From Niebla homalea (Eukaryota; Ascomycota; Lecanoromycetes; Lecanorales; Ramalinaceae): DNA of 64,000 bases. The first letter of the stretch is position 1; every line of letters starts with the position of its first letter. Shown here in pieces: positions 1 through 11,050 of the stretch. The stretch spans positions 930,001 to 994,000 of the forward strand of contig JAHGAU010000015.1 of the NCBI GenBank assembly GCA_019925105.1, given 5' to 3'. The notes beneath the pieces were generated by a model. It ran no database searches. It was not told where the DNA came from and saw only the letters and a list, made by a program, of their open reading frames with translations. Made by a program: the position numbers and the translations under genes.

Positions 1-270
1 GGATATAGTCGTAATATTATGGATTTTCTTGGGAAAATTAAAATATAGGAAGTATATAAATAGATTATTACTTTTTAAACGGCCGTTAATATTTTTTACC
101 TTAAGGGATAAAGGGTAAAGGCTTAATAAACGCCGGTTTTTGCCTTAACGTTATAAGTATCAGGTTTTTACGGTTATTAATAAGGTTAAAAGGCCGCGTA
201 TTAAGGAACGCCGGAATTAGCCCAGCTAGATCCGTAGTATAAATCAATTAATCAATCAATAATTAATAAG
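1..270 (+). mobile_element. 3' end of Tad-like LINE (copy L0), cut by window start
   Basis: These bases match, position by position, the last 265 or so bases of the complete LINEs ending at 16834, 17204 and 55327: the block from ggatatagtcgtaat through the conserved cgccggaatt and gatccgtagtataaat to a (TCAA)n tail at 241-270. They therefore hold the very end of ORF2 plus the 3' UTR of a plus-strand LINE whose body lies left of the window. RIP is moderate: the GC-rich islands aacgccgg and ggccgcg survive, while CA and TG have nearly gone. Confidence 0.9.
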
Positions 271-336
271 TTTTAAGGTTTATTTAATTTAATATGGGTT
301 TAACGTTAATTATTTTGATTAATTGATTGATTGATT
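241..336. repeat. Tail-to-tail (TCAA)n tracts of two opposed LINEs
   Basis: A run of tcaa units (241-270) ends the plus-strand LINE, and a run of ttga units (about 317-336) begins the minus-strand LINE. Together with the conserved gatccgtagtataaat / atttatattacgggtc sequences outside them, they make a long inverted repeat with a 46-bp centre. The palindrome is a by-product of two insertions, not a separate element. Confidence 0.8.
271..316. other. Short spacer between two LINE tails
   Basis: Forty-six A+T-rich bases with no match elsewhere in the window that I can see. They are presumably what is left of the DNA into which one or both LINEs inserted. No gene, site or repeat is visible. Confidence 0.5.
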
Positions 337-2337
337 TATATTACGGGTCTAGCTAAGCTAATTCCGGCGTTCCCTAATAATCGGCTATTTAGCCTTACTG
401 GTAACCGTAAAAACCTGATATCTATAGCGTTAAGAATAAAAACCGGTACTTACCTAATTTTTACTCTCGCTTTAAAGGTTAAAAACATTAACGGCTATTT
501 AAAGAGTAATAATTTATTTATACGTTTTTTTTAAGAAAACCTATAATATTATAACTGAATCCTTATAAGGGTTATCCTTAAACTTATTACTTTTTTATTA
601 CCTTATTAATCCGTTTTATATTAAGATTTCTGATTATATTTTTAAATATTTATACCGATACGTATATTATTATCCTTTTATTTATATAATTCTATTAATC
701 GATATAATGACGTTTCTTATATTGCCTTAATATTTACGGTTTAAAACCCTTATTAAGTATAGTCTTTTCGCCTTTATTTTTTGCCTTTAAGTTAATAATA
801 AAGTTTTTCAGTTAAGTCTTTAATTACCTCCTTTATCTCCCTGGTTAGATTAAACTATAATAATAGGCCTATAATTATTAGAAACTTAACGGCCGTTTTA
901 ATACCTGTTTTAATAGTAAATATTTAACGGTAATCGTTAATCTTTACTTTTTTAAATAGTCCCAACTTAAGCTTCTTAAATAACGGGTAAGAGATAAGTA
1001 TATAAATAGCGTCTTATTTCTTTTATTTATACTTATAATTAGTATCTATCCGGTTATTAACGTATATAATAAAAAGGAAATAAACTAAACCGGTTTTACC
1101 CGTTTTAAGTTAAATCGTTAATACGTTATCCTTTTTCTTTATGATCTTATAACGCCGGAAATACTTATCGGTAACCTTATTTTTATTTAAAGCCAGGTAT
1201 TATTACCCTTAAGGGATTAAATTTCTATATTTATATTAACGCTTTATTTATCGTATTATAGTTTATAAAGTAATCGCCGTTAAATTTATTTTTATAATCT
1301 TTTTTAATTTCCGTTATTTTCGTTTCCGGTAAAAGTTTATATATTTTTACGTTAACTTCTTAAATATAAATTAAATTAACTTCTTTTTTAATTTACTTTA
1401 ATTTAACTTCCGTAAAAGGGTTAAGTATCGCTTTTTTATTTTTTTTTATTTAAGACTTTTTATAGTTTTAATAAATACGTTTATTTCCCGTTAACGTAAC
1501 CGGATACGTATCCCTTTTAAGTTTCATTTAAGCGATTACTTAATTAAGGGTTAGCTTTATCGGTAATATAAAAACCTCGGACTTTAATATTAAGACGGGG
1601 ATTGTTTTATATGCTTTATTAATTACTTTTAAGTATCAGTTTTAAACCTTTTATAGTTATTAAACGGGGTCCTTTTTATATTTAAGTATATTTTTAAATA
1701 CGTATTAAATAACTATTATATATATTATAATAAGCTTTATTATTACTTAATATATGGTTTTAACTTTTTATAAGGTAACTTTTTACGTTAATACCGTAAG
1801 GCAGATAAAACCTTTTTTTTACAAAATTATTTTCCTTTAAACCTTATTTATATAATCCTTTTAATTAAGTCTTTTATTAATTTAAAGAATAAGTATTTTA
1901 ATATCAAATTCCGGCTTTACCGCGATATTATTTAAATTTATTATAACTATTATATCGTATAACTTTAAACTCCTTATTATATAAATAAACTTATATTTAT
2001 ATGGAATAAATTAAATTTTATATATTTTTATTTATTATAAGTAAACTTTATATATTTATTTTAGCTTTATATAGTTTATATAAATAAACGTATTATAAAT
2101 TAAAAAATAAATATTATTAATAAAGCCGTTAATTTAAACTTTCTATTTTAATTTTATTAAGTCTTTAATAAGTAAGCCGTTAAAGAATAAGAATAAAACC
2201 AAAGAAATAAGCGAATTTTAAAAGATCTTTATTATCGCGGACTTTATTATATTTATTTTCTGTTTTAAGTTAATTAACGTTATTTAATTACTTAAGAAAT
2301 TCTTTATTTAACTTATAAAAAAGGGTAAGACCCCCTT

Positions 2338-2500
2338 TGTTACGTGCAAGCAGCGCAGGCACACTATAATAGGCATAGCGCAGGGGCTTAGGGCTATGTA
2401 TACTTGGCGCACCTATATAAGTAGCAATACCGTCCATAGTTGCAATCTAAGTAGTTACCATTCCACCCTTAATACCTGCACTTCGTCTTTTTCCTTAATA
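2338..2500 (+). repeat. S1 5' LTR (F1)
   Basis: 163 bp, from tgttacgtgcaagcag to ttttccttaata. The first 150 bases are hardly mutated (gcgcaggcacac and cttggcgcacc intact), while the last bases show RIP (ccttaata for ccctgaca). It contains the cttggcgc core shared with all other small LTRs in the window. Confidence 0.9.
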
Positions 2501-2502
2501 AA

Positions 2503-2515
2503 TAGTAGCAATAGC
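2503..2515 (+). promoter_or_regulatory. Primer-binding site of S1
   Basis: TAGTAGCAATAGC, a one-base RIP variant of the TGGTAGCAATAGC found in the same place in S2 (60073) and S3 (61716). The leading TGG is the expected complement of a tRNA CCA end. The first seven bases would also suit an initiator Met tRNA, but the rest does not obviously match one, so the primer is unknown. Confidence 0.7.
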
Positions 2516-3016
2516 TGAGTTCCGATTCTATTTATATCGTTATATATAAGAAAGACCATGGATATACCTTTATTAATACCGTCTTACCGATATTAGCGGT
2601 AGACTATAATATATAAAGTATTAAATATAATTTCCCGGTACCCTTTAACTTAACGGATTATATAATTATATTTAACTTTATAAACCAATAGATAATACGC
2701 TTTCCTTTTGGTAGATTAAATCTTTATTTTTAAAAACCGTAAATACGGTAGTTTTAGTTATTATTTTTATTTCCGGATATTTAATACTTATAACGAATAA
2801 TAAAGACTTTATATTCGAAGGTCGATAAGAATAAGTTAAATATAATAAGAAAAGAAGGATACTTTACTATATACTATAAAGTTAATATAAGGACCTTAAA
2901 ATTATATACTATAGGGTTAATATAAAGGCCTTATTATACCTATATGCCTTAGGGTCGGTATAAAGGCTATATAGGGAGTATACCTTATTATAACGGCAAT
3001 TATTAAATTATTACTT

Positions 3017-3329
3017 GAAACTTTAGCATTGGACAGACCCGTGGGGTGACGGAAGAGCAACAGGTCCAGGGGCAACCCTTAAGTGGATTCAGTCGTGGTA
3101 TTATAGGTTTTCTTGGAAAAAACGTATGAATAAATTCTTACTCTCTAAACGGCTATGAATGTTCTTAGCCCTTAAAACGTAAGTGGAGGCTGGGTGGACA
3201 CCGGTTTTTATTCCTAACGTTATAAATATCGGGTTTTTTTTGCGGTTATTAATAAGGCTAAATGGCCGAGTATTAGGGAACGCCGGAATTAGCTTAGCTA
3301 GATCCGTAGTATAAATCAATCAATCAATC
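3017..3329 (+). mobile_element. Fresh 5'-truncated LINE 3' end inside S1
   Basis: 313 bp matching the last part of the LINEs (ORF2 C-terminus, 3' UTR, tail tcaatcaatca) with a perfect 12-bp TSD aaattattactt (3005-3016 and 3330-3341). The equivalent sequence at 29095-29110 lacks it, giving an empty site. It is much less RIP-mutated than any other copy: Gln codons CAA/CAG persist in the frame ending at a TGA after GKNV (about 3052-3129), where other copies have TAA. The 72-codon open frame on the opposite strand is an antisense by-product. At 313 bp the copy may be too short to be a good RIP target. Confidence 0.93.
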
Positions 3330-3417
3330 AAATTATTACTTAATCTATAATATATAATACTTACGGCTTAACTAGTTAATTAATAAGTAAGAGTAAAGGT
3401 ACGGACGTATACTCCTT

Positions 3418-3508
3418 CGGTAAAATCACGGAGATCTCGTTTTTGAACGATTCAGCTTAGATCCAATCGTTTTAAATTTATAACTATTTCCCGGGTTACG
3501 GTCCCGTT
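3418..3508 (+). other. Conserved 3' internal domain of F1-F3 elements
   Basis: The segment from cggtaaaatcacggag through gaacgattcagctta to atttcccgggttacggtccc aligns with S2 (60816-60912) and S3 (63266-63366), although the LTRs of these families are very different. RIP-worn versions occur in the array near 29196, 37836 and 52292. The right end can fold around cccggg. Function is unknown; packaging or dimerisation RNA is one possibility. Confidence 0.7.
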
Positions 3509-3653
3509 TAGTTCTCGTTAATATTACCGTTCTCCCCACCTCACTTACTAATAACTATATATTTAAATAACATTATTCATATACTTAAGGCTTACTTTTA
3601 GTCACTTTTATTACCGAGTTAATTAATATTTATAATATTTTATAATGGATAAT

Positions 3654-3681
3654 CCGACGTAAGCGTCGGCTTTTTCTTTTT
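3654..3681 (+). other. Hairpin plus pyrimidine tract before S1 3' LTR
   Basis: Perfect 6-bp stem ccgacg/cgtcgg with loop taag (3654-3669), followed at once by ctttttctttttt. A retroelement normally has a polypurine tract here; S1 has the opposite composition. S2 (61064-61100) and S3 (63510-63534) show a different-sequence hairpin plus T-rich tract in the same place. Confidence 0.65.
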
Positions 3682-3691
3682 TATAGGCACT

Positions 3692-3854
3692 TATTACGTA
3701 TAAGCAGCGCAGGCACACTATAATAGGTATAACGTAGGGGCTTAAGGTTATATATACTTGGCGCACCTATATAAGTAATAATACCGTCCATAGTTGCAAT
3801 CCAGGCAGTTACCACTCCACCCTCAATACCTGCACTTCATCTTTTTCCCTAACA
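3692..3854 (+). repeat. S1 3' LTR (F1)
   Basis: 163 bp aligned end to end with 2338-2500. RIP is stronger in its left part (tattacgtataag, ggtataacgtagg) and nearly absent in its right part (aatccaggcagttaccactccaccctcaatacctgcac). Confidence 0.9.
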
Positions 3855-3916
3855 CCCTTTTTCCGTAAGTTATATAATAGCCTTTAGAGATATAAATTAT
3901 AATAGGAGACCGATTG

Positions 3917-5604
3917 ATGGCGACGAATAACGGGACCCCAGAGGTTTAAAACGATATATATATATATAGTTTAAGTAATAGTAAGGTAAATACCTTAAGT
4001 ATGATAAGCGGAAGCGGAGTAATAGTGGAAATAAAAAGGATAAAAGGGTAAACGGCCCTTATTAACGGAAATAATAATAATTTATACGGATAATATAATA
4101 ACTATATAATAAAGAATTCTTAAATCGAATAGAAAGCTTATAATTAACGAGATATATATAAAAAAACGTATATAACGCGTAAAAATAACGTAGTTATAAA
4201 AAGTAAATAAAGGATAAAAGAAACGGGAATAATATATAGCGGCGGATTAAAAATAAATAAAGGCAAAGAAAACCTTATTAAATATATATGAATTAAAAAA
4301 AACCCGGGTAAAAATAAAGAAGTATTAAGTAATTAAGGATAAATTATAAAAAAGGGTAATTATTAAATACGTAAAGGGAATATAATAAAGGAAGAAATAA
4401 TAAAAACGTTAAAAGGTTTCCTCGTAATTAAATAAAAGGATATTATATTAAAAACCTAGCCGATATTATAGATTAAGTTACGGGGGGTAAAAGACTTTTA
4501 CGTAAAGGCGGGGGTAAGATTAAAAGATTTAAAAAGGCTATACGGAGCTTAAAAGGCGGTAATAAAAATACCGGCGAAAAAAGGTAAAAAAAATTAAGGA
4601 AGTTATATATAAAATAAAAAAATAACAGGAGAAGCTTTATAGATAAAAGTAAAAGTAAGTTAAGTAATAAAAGCTATAAAAGTAACGCTTATATTAATAA
4701 TAAAAAAATAAGGATTAAAGAGAAAATAACGGTATTAAAAAGGGCGAAAATAATAATTATATAATTATTAAATAAAAAAGAAAGGAATATAAGTATAAAA
4801 GTGAATTTTTTATAATTAATAAAAACGTTTAAAGTAATAAAGGAATTATTAATAAAATAAATTGAATAAATTATCGTAATACGTAAATTATAAAGTAAAA
4901 ATATCCTTTTTAATATAGTTTTATTAAAGGTAAAAAAGGAACTTAAAAAGTCGAAAAAATAAACCGATAAAAAGGGATATAAAACGGTAAAAGTATTAAG
5001 GTAATTATTTATTATTATAATAAACGGGATATAGTTAATAAAGTTTATAAAAAAAGAAAAAAAAATTATTTTAAAATGGATAAAAAGAAAGAATACGGTT
5101 TTTTATCCCGGATTAAAGATTATTAATTATAATCTTCCCCCCGTAATAAAAAGATTAAATACCCTTAACCGGATAAAGAAGTACTTTACGGTTATTTTAA
5201 GCGTAACGTCGATAAAAATATATAATAATATCTTTAATAAAAGGGTAATTGTTACGTGCAGGATGCAGAAAGGGTAGATCTCATCATGGTTTGCGGTACT
5301 AGCAAGCATGGTAGCCTAGCGTCTTGGCATGCGCACCCACATAACTAGCAACACCGTTCATAGTTGCAATCCAGGCAGTTACCACTCCACCCTCAATACC
5401 TGCACTTCGTCTTTTTCCCTGACAGTAATAAAGGGTAAGTCCCTTAAATTAATAAAATTATAGGATTAAACGGTAAATATTTATTAATACTTTAAATTTT
5501 TAAAGGACAGATATATTACTATAAAATACCTTAATAATACGAAATATATAATATACGTTAAAGGGTATAATACGTATAAATATATAGGTTTAATAATAAA
5601 GGAC
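3917..5604 (+). pseudogene. LA ORF1 (LINE gag-like protein), RIP-inactivated
   Basis: The frame starts ATG GCG ACG AAT AAC GGG ACC CCA GAG, the conserved N-terminus (MATNxGTPEV) of all LINE copies here. After about 35 bases RIP is saturating, so CAG/CAA/TGG codons appear as TAA/TAG every few residues. A solo LTR breaks it at 5250. A further part (downstream of 17218) holds the zinc-knuckle end. Its original role would be nucleic-acid binding in the retrotransposition particle. Confidence 0.75.
5250..5424 (+). repeat. Solo LTR, F1 right half with F4-like left half
   Basis: 175 bp, TGTTACGTGCAGG...CCCTGACA, with perfect 5-bp TSD gtaat (5245-5249, 5425-5429) inside LA. It shows essentially no RIP: CA and TG dinucleotides abound (gtgcaggatgcag, catggtttgcgg). 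From about 5330 rightwards it equals the F1 LTR, but the left half differs and shares atcatggtttgcggta with the solo LTR at 17433-17448 (there atcacgg..., opposite strand). No internal region remains, as expected after LTR-LTR recombination. Confidence 0.93.
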
Positions 5605-5615
5605 GAAAAAAGAAA

Positions 5616-7280
5616 ATGGCGACGAACAAAGGGACCCCAGAGGTCTAAAACGATATATATACGTATAGCTTTAATAATAATAAGGGAAATATATTAAGTA
5701 CGATAAGTAAAAGTAACGTAATAATTAAGAATAAGATAATAAACGGGTAAATAACCTATATTAATAGAAATAGCGATAACGTATACGGGCAATATAATAA
5801 TAATAAGCCGGATAATACTTAAAATAAATAAAAAAATTAAGGTTAATAAAATACGTATATTAAAACGCGTAAAACGTATAATAATAATACGGAGGTAATA
5901 AATAAATAAGGGGGTAAGAAGGCCGGTATAATATTAATAATAAAGGATATAAATAAAAAAAAAGCAGGAAAACCACAATAAAAGTATTATTAAAAATATA
6001 TAAAAAGGAAATAAAGTTAATAAAAAAGATAAAATCTTAAAAAATTAAAAATAAAAGGTAAAAATAATACGTTACCCGATAAATAAGGGTAAAAGGGCAA
6101 TAAAGGAAATAATAAAAACCTTAAAAGGACTTTTTACGGTAAAGTAAAAAGATATTATATTAAAGATCTAATTAATACTATAGATTAAATTAAAAAGCGT
6201 AAGGGACTTTTATATAAAAATAAAAATAAAATTAAGGAAAACGGAGCGTTTACGGGGCTTTTAAGGGGCAGGAATAAAAACGTTAATAGAAAGTAAAAAC
6301 GGTAGTTTAAAATTAAGGGTATAAAGTAAAAATATAAAGGTAATAACCTTTTAAGTGAAAGAAAATTAAGTAATAAAAATAATAAAAAGGATACTTATAG
6401 TAAAAAATAAAAAAATAATAAAAAAGAAAATAGCTATATTAAAAAAAATAAAAATAATAATAATTTATTTATTTAATAATAAAGAAAAAAACGTAATTAT
6501 AAAAATAAATTTATTATAATTAATAAAAGCTTTTAAAATAATAACGGAACTATTAATTAAATAAATTATTATAATATATAAACTATAAAATAAGAATATC
6601 CTCCTTAATATAACGTTATTAAAGGTAAAAGAAAACTTAAAAAGGTTTAAGGCTTAAATAATAAAAGAAAATATAAGTTAATTAAGGTTTTAAGGTAATT
6701 ATTTACCGTCATAGTAAATAAAATATATTTATTATATTTTATAAAAACTGAAAAAGAGGTTATATTAAGGAGTATAAAAAGGGAGAATATGGTTCTTTAT
6801 TTAAAGCTTAAGATTATTAATTATAAGCTTCCTTTAATAATAAAAAGATTTAATTCCTTAAAATATATAAAAAAGTATTTTATTGTTATATTAAGTATAA
6901 CGTTAATAAAAATATATAATAATATCTTAAATAAAAAGATTATTAAAAAGGGATTCCTTAAAATAACTTAATTATAAGATAAAATAACGGATATTTATTA
7001 ATATTTTAAATATTAATGTTATAAATATATAATTATAAAATACCTTAATATTATAAGGTATATAATTTATATTAAGAATTATAATATTTATAAGTATATA
7101 AAGTTAATAATTAAAAGGCTTATAAAAAGTACGTTTAAATATATTACGTATAATAAAAAGGAATATTTAATATAAAACTCTAAATATATAATAAGAACCA
7201 AAGAAATTAAACATAAAAAAACCCGGATAATTATAAAAATCCAATAATATAATATATATAGAATTATTTTAACGGGTTAA
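5616..7280 (+). pseudogene. LB ORF1 (LINE gag-like protein), RIP-inactivated
   Basis: Starts ATGGCGACGAACAAAGGG. The open stretch 6789-6971 (60 codons) is in the same frame as this ATG, about codon 392 onward. It reads VLYLKLKIINYKLP and then YFIVILSITLIKIYNN, which fits the LHPGL-type and following conserved segments of fungal LINE ORF1 proteins. Downstream, near 7040-7200, are the positions of the decayed zinc knuckles. The N-terminal 10 codons are intact; the rest is interrupted by TAA/TAG. Confidence 0.75.
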
Positions 7281-7339
7281 TTAAAGGTAACTTTAAGACG
7301 TAAATTTAATTAATTAAATAATAAAGGATAAATAACGGT

Positions 7340-10300
7340 AAAAAATAAAATAAAGAAAAAGAAGTTCTTTATAATCCCGACTTTAAGGACCGGCCGTTTT
7401 ACGTCTTTAATAATGACCGGGAAAATATTAAATTAAATAACGCTTAACTTTAATAAAAAGTCTATAACTTAAATAAGTATAAATAAAAAAGCCTTTATAA
7501 AAATTAATATATAATATATTAACGCTTTTAAAAATAATATAATATAACGTTTATAATAAAAGAATTAAAATAATAATATAAGAATTATTATATAATTTAT
7601 ATATATATTAATTTATTAACCCGGAAGAAAGGTTTTATTTAACCTTTAAGGGGGATAAAATAATTAAAATATATTTTTTTATAAATAAACGGTTTAACGT
7701 AAATAATTAAAATATTATTTATTATAATAAAAATCTTTATATATTTTATATTATAAAAGAAAAAGACTTAAAGGGCGACCTTAATATTTATAACGTATAT
7801 AACTTATTGCCGGTTAATAAAGAAGGATTATTTATAATATTATTACTTAAAAAGATCTTAATTATTTTAAGTAAATATATATTATTTAAAGACTTTAATT
7901 TATATTATTATATATAAAATAAGGAAAAACGTATAATAAATTACGTTAAATCGGACGATTTATTAATAATTACCGTTTAAGTTAATTTCTTATTATTAAT
8001 ATTATAAAAGATTATTACGTAAAAAAGTTATAAGTTTAAAATAATAATTAATTTAACCTTTAATACGGAAAAGGTTACCGGTATAATTATAATATATAGG
8101 CTATAAAAGGACTTAAAATATAACTTAAATTATATATTAATATAAATAGCCTTAAATTAAACCGTTAATATAACCTTATTATTACCGGTAAAAAGGGCGT
8201 AGAAAACGGTTAAAATAATAAAGGTTTATATAAAAGCGGAAGAGATAATAAGATAATTTATAGACCTCCCTTAATTAAATAATAAAGAGCGGATTAACCT
8301 TTTTATAAAGTAAATAATAAAAATATTAAATAAGATAATTAATAAAATAATCTTAATAATAAAGCCCTTTTAAAAAGTTAAAACCTATTAAAATAAAAAA
8401 TATATAACTATAATTATAAAAATAAAAAGGTTAATAAAGTAAACTTTTAAGTATAAAAATTAAAAGATACTTAATTAATTAAAGATTATTTAAAAAAAAA
8501 AGGAGAAAACTATTAAAAAGGTTAAATAAATATACTTTCGGTCTACGGTATATAACTTAACGGTTTTATTTTATAATATTTAAAAACTAATAAAATATAA
8601 TAAAAAATAAAATAAGAAATTAAAGTTTATTTTTAAATTCTTACCTTTTAAAAGACTTAGTAATATGTTAATTAATACCTTTAACGGTAAGATTAAAACC
8701 CTTAAAAAAACATTTTTCCCCCCTCCGTTAAAAATTAATTTAAATAATATCGATAATATTATATATTTTAATCCTATATTAATAAATAAAATAATAATAT
8801 AAAATATAATAATTAAAGTAATTAATAAATTAAAAAAAAATAAAGCCTTAAAACCAAATAAGATCCTTAATAAATTCCTATTAATAATAATATTACCGTT
8901 TAAGAAAGTTTTTTTTTTTTTAAGTATATTTTAACGTTAATTATTATTTATATAAGTTTAAGGAAATAAAAATAATTACCCTTAAGAAACTTATTAAGCT
9001 AGATTATTTTAAAATAAAGTCTTATAAACTTGTTATATTTCTTTATACGTTAAGGAAAGCCTTAAAAACAGTAATAATAAACATCCTTAACGATTATATA
9101 GAAAATTACGGACTTTTCTTTAATTAATAAATAAAAATAAAAAGAAATTAATTAATAAAAATAGCCCTTAAAAATTAATTAATAATGTATATACGGTATA
9201 AGGTTATAAGAAAAGGTATATTATAAGTCTTCTTTCTCTTAATATTATAAATATTTTCAATAAAATAAATTATTAAAGGTTATTATATAACTTAAGGAAA
9301 AAAAGGATATTATCCTTTTTAATTAAATAAATAAAAAGTTTCTTAAATAATTAAGTTATATCGATTAACCTAGGATAAAAAATAAGCTTAATAAAGCCCG
9401 TTATAATAAGGATTCTTTAAGGATTATTTATTTCTTTTATATTATTTTTATTTTTTAATAATTTATTAATTAAAAAGCTTATTAAGTTAAAATAGAAGGT
9501 CCAAGTTAAAGGCTTTATTAATAACGTTTACCTTTTAACCTATAATACTTTTATACGTATAAATTATCTGGAATTAAAATAGGCTTATAAAGTCTATTTT
9601 CAGTAAATAAAAACTTATAAGGCTTAATTTACGCTATATAAGTACGAGCTTATTTATATAATTAAAAGTTTAAAACTATTTGATATAATAATTATAATAA
9701 ACTTAAATAAAATTACGGTAAAGTTATATATTAATATTAAAGTCTTTAACCTTTAAGTAAATAAAAAGCTTAATTAAAAAGATTATATAAAAAAATTTAA
9801 AAGAAAATAACTTTATAAAAAAAAAAAAAGCTTTATTTATTTCGCTATATTAATATAGAAAGTTACGTTATAAAAAACCCGGACTATTTATTAAACCGTA
9901 ATAAAGTTAATTATAATATATACTATAATTATTTAATATATACTTAAAAATACTCCGGGATATAAAAAGGAGTTTATTTAAATATTATAGAAAGTCCAGA
10001 ACCGATATTTAAAAGTAATTAACGGTACTTATAAAGTAACCTTTATTCCGGTATTAAAGTTTAAGGTCTTTATATTATTAATCGAAATTTTATTAAATTA
10101 AATAATCGCTTAAATAAAATTAAAAAAAATATATATACTTAATTATAATAATAGGAAATAAGCGGATCCGCTAGAATCTTAATAAGTTTTAAGTTAAAGG
10201 GAATAAATTAAAAATACTTATCCTTCTTTTTATTAAAATAAAATAAAAATAAATTCAAAAAGAAATTAACTTTACCGGTATCCCGGAAATTAATTTAAAC

Positions 10301-10990
10301 GTATATAAATTTCCGTTAAACGTAAAAAAGATTAAAATTAAGGGGATTTAAAGAATAAAAGCTATAATAATTACCTTATAAATTATAATAAAATAAATTA
10401 AATATCAACGGAAATATAAAGACTTTATATTTTAAAATTATTATTATTTAATTTTTAACGATAAAAAGATTATTAATAAGTATCTTTCGTTATAATATTA
10501 TAAAGAAAAATAATAACATATTAATAATTTAACTCCGGACGGATAAAAATAATTTAACTTACTTCCTATTTATTATATATATCGGAAATCGGATAAACGT
10601 CGGATATAAATATAAATAAAAAAAATAGGACGCTATATATATTTTTATTTTTTATCCCTTATTTACGGAAGTTAAGTTAAAACTTATTATAAAAGTTAAT
10701 ACTTATAATTACCGTTAAATATTATTTATAAAATAAAATATCCGGGTAATTATTAAATTTATAATATTTACCGGATTATTATTATAATTTAACTTTATTA
10801 TAAAGATAAATAAAATTATTAAAAACTTTATAAAAAAGGCCAGTTATCGGTTAAGGAAAAAAAAGAGAAACGGAAACCGGTTATATTAATTATATAAACC
10901 GGAAAATATCTTTTATAGTTATAAAAATATAATAATAAACGTTTATTAAAAGTCTTTAAAAAAATTAACGGTAATAATAATATAAAAAAA
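7340..10990 (+). pseudogene. LB ORF2 (endonuclease / reverse transcriptase), RIP-inactivated
   Basis: Decayed AP-endonuclease around 7780-8060 (the ttaaagactttaattta block corresponds to the LLGDFNL motif; attaatttaaccttt to TIDLxF). RT follows: aaagccttaaaaccaaataag at 8843 corresponds to the KAPGPDGI motif of LINE RTs. The C-terminal quarter, including the probable RNase H, extends to where LC interrupts. Stops throughout are RIP-type TAA/TAG. Confidence 0.7.
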
Positions 10991-11050
10991 GTATATATTA
11001 AGTATATAAATGATAATTATATATATATATATCGTTTGAATTATTTGAGG

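Larger units (their letters stand above)
2338..3854 (+). mobile_element. S1: small non-autonomous LTR element, family F1
   Basis: Two 163-bp direct LTRs (2338-2500 and 3692-3854) flank about 1.2 kb, of which 325 bp is a later LINE insertion plus its TSD. The original internal region is therefore about 866 bp. Ends are TGTTACG...CTAACA (TG...CA with RIP changes), and the flanks repeat ccctt (2333-2337 and 3855-3859). The host LINE is continuous across the site. A PBS-like TAGTAGCAATAGC starts 2 bp after the left LTR, which fixes plus orientation. I see no protein-coding capacity, so it would need another element's proteins. Size and structure resemble TRIM/SMART-type elements. Confidence 0.9.
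317..3887 (-). mobile_element. RIP-degraded LINE (L1), minus strand, interrupted by S1
   Basis: Read on the minus strand this is the same LINE as LE (45534-51329): tail, conserved gatccg motif, 3' UTR and the 3' half of ORF2, including the RT-RNase H part. It runs from the tail at 317 to 2337, is broken by the S1 LTR element, and resumes at 3855 for about 30 bases (ttccgtaagttatataatag) before LA begins. Compare 47567, where the same LINE sequence is continuous across this point. The 5' part is missing from the window, either truncated or on the far side of LA. All frames are closed by TAA/TAG. Confidence 0.85.

Noticed and set aside
241..336. MITE or regulatory palindrome
   Set aside because: The inverted repeat is explained by two LINE tails facing each other.
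331..534. 67-codon open frame (plus strand) and the similar 72-codon frame at 3101-3319 (minus strand)
   Set aside because: Both are the antisense strand of the same LINE 3' end (L1 and the fragment in S1). They resemble each other because the repeat is the same, not because a protein is conserved.
5127..5309. 60-codon minus-strand frame, and the 63-codon minus-strand frame at 28273-28464
   Set aside because: They run antisense across LINE ORF1/ORF2 remnants and across element junctions (LA into the solo LTR; LD into array LTR a). No start context or similarity.
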